Source of the DNA: Planctomycetota bacterium
GTDB lineage: Bacteria > Planctomycetota > UBA1135 > UBA2386
Direction: 5' to 3'
Length of the DNA: 64,000 nucleotides
Assembly: GCA_016716265.1 (NCBI GenBank)
Contig: JADJWQ010000001.1
Span: 558,001-622,000, forward strand
Shown: positions 44,692 through 51,966 of the stretch, piece by piece
How positions within the stretch are numbered: the stretch's first letter is position 1
Layout: each line of letters starts with the position of its first letter
Notes under the pieces: model-generated
What the model saw: only the letters and a program-made list of their open reading frames with translations
What the model was told of the DNA's origin: nothing
The model's database searches: none
Program-made: the position numbers and the translations under genes

Positions 44692-46887
44692 ATGCCGCAC
44701 CGCAACGAGCCCTCACGCAGACGCTTCGGGACCTTCGGTGGAGTCTTCACACCGTGCACGCTGACGATCCTCGGCGTGATCATGTTCCTGCGCTTCGGTC
44801 AGGTCGTCGGCCAGACCGGAGTTGCCCGCGCGCTACTCGTCGTGCTGCTCGCGAAGCTGATCACGACGCTGACGGCGCTGTCGCTGTCGGCGATCGCGAC
44901 GAACACCCGCGTCCGCGTCGGCGGCGCTTACTACCTGATCAGCCGCAGCCTCGGGATCGAGTTCGGCGGTGCGATCGGCATCGTGTTCTTCCTGTCGCAG
45001 GCCGTCTCGGTGTCGATGTACGTGATCGGCTTCACCGAGGCCCTGCTCGCGGTGTTCCCCGACCTCGGCGACAGCCCTCGGCTCGTCGGTACGGTCGTCA
45101 ACGTCGCGGTCTTCGTATGTGTGTTCATAGGCGCCGGCTGGACGATCAAGGTCCAATACGGGATCCTCGCGGTGCTCGGCGCGTCCATCGCGGCATTCGC
45201 GATCGGTGCAGCCAGCGACGCGAGCCTGGCCAACCTGAGAGCGAACTGGGAGCCCGCGTATGCCAAGGGGTCGGGCTTCCTGGTGATGTTCGCGCTGTTC
45301 TTCCCGGCCGCGACCGGGATCATGGCCGGCGCGAACATGTCCGGCGACCTGCGCGATCCCGGCCGCGCGATTCCGCGGGGAACGCTCGCAGCGATCGCGG
45401 TGACCGGCATCGTCTACCTGATGTTCGCGGTGCTGCTCGGCGCGGCAACTGATCGTGATGCGCTGCTCGACGACCCGATGGTCGTCTCGTCGCTGGCGGC
45501 ATCGTCGTTGTTGATCACGGCTGGCGTCTTCGCCGCGACGCTGTCGTCCGCGCTCGGGAGCATGATGGGCGCTCCACGGATCCTGCAGGCGCTGGCGCGC
45601 GACAAGGTGTTCCGCTCGCTCGGGTTGTTCGGCCGCAGCAGCGGCGCGAACCAGGAGCCGCGTCGCGCGACGGCTCTCACGTTCGTGATCGCGCAGGGCG
45701 GCGTGTTGCTCGGCGACCTCGACCTGGTCGCGCCAGTGATCACGATGTTCTTCCTGATCACCTACGGTGCCCTGAACCTCGCGACCTTCGTCGAGGCCAT
45801 CGCGAACAACCCGAGCTACCGGCCGACGTTCCGGTACAGCCACTGGAGCACGTCGCTGCTGGGAACGCTCGGGTGCTTCGGCGTGATGTTCCTGATCGAC
45901 GCAGTCTGGGCGGCGGCCACGCTGCTCGCGATGGCGGCGATCTACTCGTTCCTCGTGCGCCAGGACCTCGAGGCGACCTGGGGCGACGCGCACGGCGGCG
46001 GCATGCTCGAGCGGTCGCGGCGCAACCTGCTGCGGCTCGAGCTCGAGCGCTACCACCCGAAGAACTGGCGGCCGTCCGTCCTCGCGCTCGGTGCACTGAA
46101 GGAGGACCGCAAGAACCTCGCGGCGTTCAGCCGCTGGTTGGCCGGGCCCCACGGCCTGCTCGTGATCGGGCAAGTCATCGTCGGCGACCCCGAGGAGTTC
46201 GCCGAGCGGCAGCGCAGCCACGAGCGTGTGCTGCGCAAGCTGATCGCCGACCAGGGGCTCGAGGCGTTCCCGGCAGTCACGGTCGCGTCCAGCTTGTCGG
46301 CGGGCGTCAACGCGCTCGTGCAGTGCACGGGCCTCGGTGCCTTGCGGCCGAACCTCGTGCTGTTCGGCTGGAGCGAGGATCCCGCGCGGCGCGGCGAAGT
46401 CAGCGCCGCCATGCGGGCAGTCGGGCGGCTCGGCCGCAGCCTCGCGATCCTGCGGGTCGAGGAGGACGAGACCGAAGCGTGGGAGGCACCGCCCGGGCCG
46501 ATCGACGTCTGGTGGCGCGGGCAGGACAACGGGCCGCTGATGCTCTTGCTGGCGCACATCCTGCGGAAGAACGAAGGCTGGCGTACCCACCGCATCCGGC
46601 TGCGGCGCGTGGTCAAGGCCGAGGCCGGCCGCGCCGACACGCTCGCGCACCTCGCGGAGCTCGCCGCGCGCGCACGCATCCCGGCCGAACCGGAGGTGTT
46701 CGTCGACGACGACTTCCGCGAGCTGCTGTCGTCACACAGCGCGGATGCGGCGTTCGTGATCCTCGGCTTCGTGTTCCCGGAGGACGACACCGACACCGCA
46801 TGGCTCGACGGGCTCGACCGGATCAGCAGCGGGCTGCCGCGCGTGCTGCTCGTCAGGAGCGCGGGCGACATGAGCCTCGAGGCTTGA
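44692..46887 (+). CDS. cation-chloride-cotransporter-like (SLC12/APC superfamily) permease
   Basis: A 731-residue membrane transporter. GTFGGVFTPCTLTILGVIMF is the first-helix signature of the SLC12 branch of the amino acid-polyamine-organocation superfamily, and FFPAATGIMAGANMSGDLRDP is the diagnostic helix 6 motif of Na-K-Cl/K-Cl cotransporters. About 12 helices occupy residues 20-420. The ~300-residue cytosolic C-terminus (from RNLLRLELERYHPKNWRPSVLALG) matches the SLC12 C-terminal domain with two alpha/beta halves (HGLLVIGQVIVGDPEEF and LRVEEDETEAWE). The ATG at 44692 is chosen since the preceding 40 in-frame residues are not family-like. Ion specificity is unknown. Confidence 0.88.
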   Translation: MPHRNEPSRRRFGTFGGVFTPCTLTILGVIMFLRFGQVVGQTGVARALLVVLLAKLITTLTALSLSAIATNTRVRVGGAYYLISRSLGIEFGGAIGIVFFLSQAVSVSMYVIGFTEALLAVFPDLGDSPRLVGTVVNVAVFVCVFIGAGWTIKVQYGILAVLGASIAAFAIGAASDASLANLRANWEPAYAKGSGFLVMFALFFPAATGIMAGANMSGDLRDPGRAIPRGTLAAIAVTGIVYLMFAVLLGAATDRDALLDDPMVVSSLAASSLLITAGVFAATLSSALGSMMGAPRILQALARDKVFRSLGLFGRSSGANQEPRRATALTFVIAQGGVLLGDLDLVAPVITMFFLITYGALNLATFVEAIANNPSYRPTFRYSHWSTSLLGTLGCFGVMFLIDAVWAAATLLAMAAIYSFLVRQDLEATWGDAHGGGMLERSRRNLLRLELERYHPKNWRPSVLALGALKEDRKNLAAFSRWLAGPHGLLVIGQVIVGDPEEFAERQRSHERVLRKLIADQGLEAFPAVTVASSLSAGVNALVQCTGLGALRPNLVLFGWSEDPARRGEVSAAMRAVGRLGRSLAILRVEEDETEAWEAPPGPIDVWWRGQDNGPLMLLLAHILRKNEGWRTHRIRLRRVVKAEAGRADTLAHLAELAARARIPAEPEVFVDDDFRELLSSHSADAAFVILGFVFPEDDTDTAWLDGLDRISSGLPRVLLVRSAGDMSLEA

Positions 46888-47711
46888 GCACGGTGGTTGC
46901 GCGCGGTGCTTCGCGACCGGTGGATTCGGTCCGCGTGATGCTCCGGACGCCCGTTCCTCGCACGCACATCGCGAGGCTGCGCACGACGGCGCTCTGGCCC
47001 GGACGATCCACTATCGCCCTGCTGCGGTCACGCAAGGCGCTGGCCGGCTTCGCGGCAGCACGGCGCACCGTCCTCATCGACGTCGTGCGCGAGCAGCTTC
47101 CCATCGGTCGCGTCCGGATCGGCAGGCACCGGGCGTTCGATGGCGTCGGCGAATGCCGGATCGACGTCGGAGCCGACCATCTCGCCGCCGAGCGTGGGAC
47201 GCCCGCGGGTGAACACCGGCACGCGCTTCGTGCCGTGCCCCATCTCGCCGACCGGGCTCGACACGTCGCGGATGTCGCGAGGTGTCGCCGGGGTCCGGCC
47301 GAGGCCCTGCCGCCGGGCCCTGCCGGCGCCCACCGGGCGGCGCGAGCGCACCAGCGCGGAGTGCCCCCGGCAGCAGCACGTGCCGGCGCAGGTGACCGAC
47401 CACGCGCTCGTGAGGCGCGTGCCATCCGATCGGCCTGGCGAAACGCGGCACCGGGAGCTCGTGGGTCTCGACGTGACAGAGCCGTCGAGTTTCCCCGAAC
47501 AACGGTCGATCCGTCGTCGCACTCGAGGAGGCTCGAGAAGGCCGAGTTCATGACGATCCGCAGGGAATTCGTCGGCGCGAAGCCGTGCACGACACCGGCC
47601 CTGACCGAGACCGGCCGCGACGCCGTCGAGAGCTGTCCGACCGCGCTGCGTGCCCTGCTACGGGTGTTGGACGGTGCGGGGCGCTGAACGACACCAGCCG
47701 GGAGTGACCGC
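46888..47711. other. gene-poor stretch with possible minus-strand gene remnant
   Basis: 824 bp without an intact gene. On the minus strand two adjacent frames look coding in turn: ETHELPVPRFARPIGWHAPH with HERVVGHLRRHVLLPGALRA (about 47465-47340), then DVSSPVGEMGHGTKRVPVFT and RGRPTLGGEMVGSDVDPAF (about 47275-47150). A frameshift must separate them, and I do not recognise the original protein. No intact reading frame, promoter or RNA gene was identified. Confidence 0.45.
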
Positions 47712-48104
47712 ATGAAACGACCCGTTCGTTCCTACCTCGTCCTCGCCGTGTTGGCCGCGGGCACGCTGGCCTTCGCGCTCCCGCTCAGCGCCGGCGACCG
47801 CGGCCCGGTCGACCATGCGGTGCTCACCGCGATCTCCGCGGCGATCCTCTGGAACCTGGTGCAGCTCGGCCGTCGGCTGCACGCGGCCGGCGGCGCGAAG
47901 GCGGTCTGGCACCTGATCCGCACCGTCGGCTTCTGGGTGATCGGCCTGGTCGACACCCTGCTACGGCGCCCCGAAGACTTCGGCACCTGGCGACCCTACG
48001 TCGGCTGGATCCTGCTGCTGATCGCCGTGGCCGACACGATCGCACTCGGGGTGCAGGAGCATCGCATCGTCGCCAGCCTGCGCGACCGACCGGCGCAGGA
48101 TTGA
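47712..48104 (+). CDS. small membrane protein, three predicted helices
   Basis: A 130-residue protein: helix one YLVLAVLAAGTLAFALPL, helix two AVLTAISAAILWNLVQLG, helix three YVGWILLLIAVADTIALG, with a fourth weaker segment (LIRTVGFWVIGLVDTLL). There is a Lys-Arg-rich N-terminus and a charged C-terminal tail. No family recognised. Codon use is normal and gggagtgacc precedes the ATG. It is 100 bp from the convergent ATPase gene. Confidence 0.65.
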   Translation: MKRPVRSYLVLAVLAAGTLAFALPLSAGDRGPVDHAVLTAISAAILWNLVQLGRRLHAAGGAKAVWHLIRTVGFWVIGLVDTLLRRPEDFGTWRPYVGWILLLIAVADTIALGVQEHRIVASLRDRPAQD

Positions 48105-48204
48105 CGGCCCGCATTGCGCTCACGGCAAGACCGTCGACGTGTCGTTGGAGCGAGTGCGGGAGTCCGAGGATCGGATCGGCGGAGACCCGTGGCGGTCAGC
48201 CACC

Positions 48205-49476
48205 TCACTCCAACCCGGCCGGCAGGCCGGTCTCGCTGGCGAGGTCGTTCGCGGTGAAGAACACCGCCTCGCCCGACTGCGGATGGTCTTCGTGGAAGGC
48301 GTCCAGCGACTTCAGGTGGCGCGGCTTCGGCTCGTCCCAGGTGACCTGGATCGGGATCGGCACACCGTCTCGCAGCACCACGAAGTCGACCTCGCCGCGA
48401 TCCCGCCAGTAGAACACCTCACCGAATCGCTGCCGGAGCCTCACGAACGCGGCACACTCGAGAGCCTTGCCGCGGTCGTCGCTGCCCGACACCACGCAGG
48501 CGCGGCGCAGGCCGGGGTCGACCGGGTAGTACTTCTTGCTGCGCGCGGCGCGCTTGCGTTCGGAGAACGCGAACCACGGGCAGCCGAAGACGAGGTAGGC
48601 GTCCTCCAACCCCTCGAGATAGAGCGACGCGGTGTCGGCCGAGACACCGACCGTCGCCGCCGCACGGCGGAGACTCAATTCCGACCCGGCGGACTCGAAC
48701 AGCAACTGCGCGAGCTGCCGCAAGGGTCGCGTCGAGCGGGCCCCGACACGCTCGCGAACGTCGCGCTCGACGATGTCATTGAAGTACGCGCGGAGCAATC
48801 GATCCCCCTCGCCGAAGAGCAGCGGCGCGGGGAAGCCGCCGACGCGCAGGTAGCTCTCCACCGAACCCTCCCGGTCGACCTCGCGATATTCGGCGAAGTC
48901 GAACGGGAACAGCTCGACCCGCAGGTGACGCCCGGTCAATGACGACCCGAGTTCGCCGGAGAGCAGGTGGGCGTTGGAACCCGTGACGATGAACCGACGA
49001 TCGGTCGCGGTGTCCAGCTCGGTTCGCAACCACGCGTGCCAACGCTCCACGTGTTGGATCTCGTCGAGGAGGTACACCGCCGGTCCCGGCCCGACCTCCT
49101 GCTCGAACGCGCCGACGAGGCCATCGAGCGTCCGATGGTCGAGGTGATTGGCGAGCCGCGGGTCCTCGAAGTTGACGAACAGGCACCGCGCGGGATCCAG
49201 GGCGAACCGATCCGGCAGTTGCGTGAGGAGCGTCGACTTGCCGCAGCGCCGCACGCCCTGGACCACCAGCGCGAGCCCCGGGACCAGTGCGCGCGGCAGT
49301 TCGATGCGACGCATCACCCGGGCGGCCTCGGCGCCGGCGTTCGGGGCCCATCGACGTGCGATGGAGAGGAGTTCGCGGCCTTCCATGCTCGTGTCGAGCC
49401 TACTCGACAGAACCATCTTGTCGAGTTCGGTCGACACGGACGCATCGTCGAGTTGAGTCGACGATTTCCGATCCAT
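48205..49476 (-). CDS. AAA_14/DUF4143 family ATPase
   Basis: A P-loop ATPase with a C-terminal DUF4143 domain, 423 residues from the ATG at 49476 or 393 from MEGRELL at 49386. VVQGVRRCGKSTLLTQL is Walker A, CLFVNFEDPR and VYLLDEIQHVERWHAWLR include Walker B, FIVTGSNAHLLSGELGSSLTGRH is the sensor region. The DUF4143 part (LSLRRAAATVGVSADTASLYLEGLEDAYLVF, then EVFYWRDRGEVDFVVLRDG) contains a winged helix and a degenerate PD-(D/E)xK-like core. The family is common in bacteria and archaea, often in accessory DNA; its role is unsettled. If the upstream start is used, the N-terminus encodes three 9-residue repeats (STQLD, STELD, SSRLD), the coding shadow of the palindrome array; the second start is more family-like. 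Confidence 0.9.
   Translation of the reverse strand: MDRKSSTQLDDASVSTELDKMVLSSRLDTSMEGRELLSIARRWAPNAGAEAARVMRRIELPRALVPGLALVVQGVRRCGKSTLLTQLPDRFALDPARCLFVNFEDPRLANHLDHRTLDGLVGAFEQEVGPGPAVYLLDEIQHVERWHAWLRTELDTATDRRFIVTGSNAHLLSGELGSSLTGRHLRVELFPFDFAEYREVDREGSVESYLRVGGFPAPLLFGEGDRLLRAYFNDIVERDVRERVGARSTRPLRQLAQLLFESAGSELSLRRAAATVGVSADTASLYLEGLEDAYLVFGCPWFAFSERKRAARSKKYYPVDPGLRRACVVSGSDDRGKALECAAFVRLRQRFGEVFYWRDRGEVDFVVLRDGVPIPIQVTWDEPKPRHLKSLDAFHEDHPQSGEAVFFTANDLASETGLPAGLE
49392..49463. promoter_or_regulatory. three 18-bp palindromes at 27-bp spacing at the ATPase gene start
   Basis: Perfect inverted repeats tgtcga-N6-tcgaca at 49392-49409 and 49419-49436, and cgtcga-N6-tcgacg at 49446-49463. 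Start points are exactly 27 bp apart. The array lies between the two candidate start codons of the ATPase gene (49476 and 49386). An AT-rich stretch (cattattttacgg on the minus strand) lies just upstream at about 49477-49490, so a promoter there would put the palindromes in a 5' leader where they could be operators for autoregulation. The alternative is that they are coding repeats. Confidence 0.8.
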
Positions 49477-49648
49477 CCGTAAAATAATGACTTACAACAA
49501 CTTGCGCCATCCGCTCGGATCGGCCCGGCGGCTCGGCCCAGCTCCCGCGACCCCGACCTCCTTCCTCAGCCGACGAGGTCGTTTCTCGTCCCGGCCCTCC
49601 GCCACCCCCCGCTGCGACAACCCGGCTGGCTCGCCGAGGGCTGACGCC

Positions 49649-51901
49649 TCAGTGCGGTAGCACCGGCACCGAGCCCGGCACGGGCGCATCGACGAGCCGT
49701 GCCGCACCGCCGGCGGCGACGACATGCGTGTCGAACTCCGGCGCACGCGGTGCGCGCTCCGCGGGCGGGAAGCGGCCGGTCCAGCTGCGGGCCGGATCGA
49801 GCACGCCGAGCAGGTCGTTCCACACCGCCGTCGCGACCGGCAGCGTGCCGGCGCCCTCGCCGATCTGCACGATCTCGCCCTCGGTGCTCGACTGCAGCAC
49901 GACCACGTGATTGCTGCCGCGATTGGCGCCGAGGTGGCTGTCGAGCGGGACCGCCATCGGGCGCACGGTCGCCTCGACGTCGTCGCCGTTGATGCGCGCC
50001 CACGCGACCGGCTTGATGCACAGCGCGAGCTGCCGCGCGGTGCGGACGAGCACCGGGTCGACCGAATCGAGGCGGGCGACGTCGATGCCGTCGACGGGCT
50101 GGCGGCGGCGCGTCAGCCGCGACAGCACGATCGACAGCTTCTGCGCCGCGTCCCAGCCCGACAGATCGAGATCGGGATCGACCTCGGTGATCTCGAGCAG
50201 GATCGCTTCCTGCAGCGCCTCCTCGAAGCCCGTGCCGGCGGCCATGCGGTCGAGGATGACGTTGCCGGTCGACGACAGGATCGCGCGGACGCCGGTGATG
50301 TCGCCGCGGACCATCGGCCGCTCGAGCGCGTACATCAGCGGCCAGCCCGCGGCGATCGAGTCGTGCCACGCGAGCCGCACGCCGTGCTGGAACGCGACCC
50401 GCTCGAGCTCCGCGCCATGGTTGCGGACCAATCGCTTGTTCGGCGTGACGACCGGCCGGCGCCGCTCGAGCGCCGCCCGGACGAGCGGCGACGAGTCGGT
50501 GCCGCGCGTGAGGTCGATCACGACGTCGACGTCCTCGCGCGCGACCAGCGCTGCCGGGTCCCGCAGGATCTCGGCACCGGCGAACGCGGGATCGATCGGC
50601 CGCAGCGGGTCGATCTCCGCGACCGCGGTGAGGTCGAAGCGGATGCCGCGCCGGGCGACGAAGTCGTCGCGGCGCTGTGCGACGAGGCGCGCGAACGACT
50701 TCGCGACGCGCCCGGCACCGAGGATCCCGAGCCGCACCACGCGCAGCTCGCGGTCGCTGCGGACCGGCAATGCAGGGACGGCGCCCGCCGGCATGGTGCT
50801 CTCGCGCAGGATCGCGTCGAGCTGGTCGGTCTCCAACAGGAACGCATCGTGGCCGTGCAACGAGCGGATCTCGGCGTAGCGCACGTCCTTGCCGAGGTGA
50901 CTCAGCATGTCGGCGCCGGTGTGCACGTCCTGGGGCGGGTAGAGGTTGTCGGTCGAGATGCCCGCGACGACCACCTCGCAATCGACCTGCTGCAATGCGG
51001 CGACGAGATCACCGCGCCCCGCACTGACGTCGTGCAGGTCCATGGCGCGCGAGAACAGCAGGTAGGTGTACGGGTCGAAGCGCTTGGTGATGCGCTTGCC
51101 GTGGTGCCGCAGCCACGACTCGATGTTGTAGATGCCGCGCTCACCGAGCGTCGCGCCGGGCTGCTTGAACCACTCGCGGCCGAACTTCTCCTCCAGGCCG
51201 AGCGGGGAGCGATAGCTCAGCATGCCGACGCCGCGCGCGATCATCTGCCCGAACTTCTGCGCGACCTCGTTGTCCTCGGTGATGTCCAGCTCGATGCCGC
51301 GGCGCTGCAACCAGTTCATGCCGATCTGATGCGCGGTCGTCACGAGCGGTGCCGCGACCACGACCGCCCGGTCGACGAGGTCGGACGCCTCGATCGCCCA
51401 TTCCCACGCGATCATTCCGCCCATCGACGGCCCGATGACCGTGCGCAGCCGACGGATGCCGAGCTGCTGCACGAACAGCCGTTGCACGCGCATGATGTCG
51501 CGCGGCGTGAGGAGCGGGAAGCGATCGAAGTACGGCCGGCCGTCGGGCGCCGGGAAGCGCGGGCCGGTCGCGCCGTAGCAGCCGCCGAGCAGGTCGGGGC
51601 AGACGACGAACGTGCGATCGGTGTCGATCGCACGGCCGGGCCCGATCAGGTCTTCCCACCAGCCCTGCGGCTCGCCGCGGAACGCGCCGGTCGCGTGGCA
51701 GTCGGCCGTCATCGGATGGACGATCAGGACGGCGTCGTCGCGGTGCGCGTCGAGGTGGCCCCAGCTCTCGTAGCTGATCTGGATCCGCTCGAGCACACCG
51801 CCGTGCTCGGCCCGGAAGGGCTCGTCGAGCTGCAGGTGCAGGACTCGCCCCAGTTCGACGGTGGGCGACTCCCACCACAGTTCGCGTCGTTCGTCGGACA
51901 T
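49649..51901 (-). CDS. MetX-homoserine dehydrogenase fusion protein
   Basis: A 750-residue protein joining two steps at the homoserine branch. Residues 1-365 are a homoserine O-acetyltransferase of the MetX alpha/beta-hydrolase type: VIGPSMGGMIAWEWA holds the nucleophile Ser159, ISTDNLYPP the Asp318 and LHGHDAFLLE the His351. Residues 385-750 are a homoserine dehydrogenase: LGILGAGRVAKSF (NAD(P) loop), DVVIDLTRGTDSSPLV, VVTPNKRLVRNHG, and TGFEEALQEAILLEITEVDPDLDLSG with the catalytic Asp-Lys region (GWDAAQKLSIVLSR). No ACT domain. The fusion would make homoserine and acetylate it for methionine synthesis. A broken partial copy is at 35140. The 24 bases just 3' of the stop duplicate the end of the 599-residue gene. 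Confidence 0.93.
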   Translation of the reverse strand: MSDERRELWWESPTVELGRVLHLQLDEPFRAEHGGVLERIQISYESWGHLDAHRDDAVLIVHPMTADCHATGAFRGEPQGWWEDLIGPGRAIDTDRTFVVCPDLLGGCYGATGPRFPAPDGRPYFDRFPLLTPRDIMRVQRLFVQQLGIRRLRTVIGPSMGGMIAWEWAIEASDLVDRAVVVAAPLVTTAHQIGMNWLQRRGIELDITEDNEVAQKFGQMIARGVGMLSYRSPLGLEEKFGREWFKQPGATLGERGIYNIESWLRHHGKRITKRFDPYTYLLFSRAMDLHDVSAGRGDLVAALQQVDCEVVVAGISTDNLYPPQDVHTGADMLSHLGKDVRYAEIRSLHGHDAFLLETDQLDAILRESTMPAGAVPALPVRSDRELRVVRLGILGAGRVAKSFARLVAQRRDDFVARRGIRFDLTAVAEIDPLRPIDPAFAGAEILRDPAALVAREDVDVVIDLTRGTDSSPLVRAALERRRPVVTPNKRLVRNHGAELERVAFQHGVRLAWHDSIAAGWPLMYALERPMVRGDITGVRAILSSTGNVILDRMAAGTGFEEALQEAILLEITEVDPDLDLSGWDAAQKLSIVLSRLTRRRQPVDGIDVARLDSVDPVLVRTARQLALCIKPVAWARINGDDVEATVRPMAVPLDSHLGANRGSNHVVVLQSSTEGEIVQIGEGAGTLPVATAVWNDLLGVLDPARSWTGRFPPAERAPRAPEFDTHVVAAGGAARLVDAPVPGSVPVLPH

Positions 51902-51966
51902 CGGCCGGCCCGAGTCATCCGGCGAGCGCCCGCAAACGTCAAGCGGCGCGGCGTGGAGTGTGGAAA

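Noticed and set aside
49392..49463. Intrinsic terminator reading of the three palindromes
   Set aside because: Arms of 6 bp with 6-nt spacers, no U-tract, and location at a gene start; operator or coding repeat fits better.
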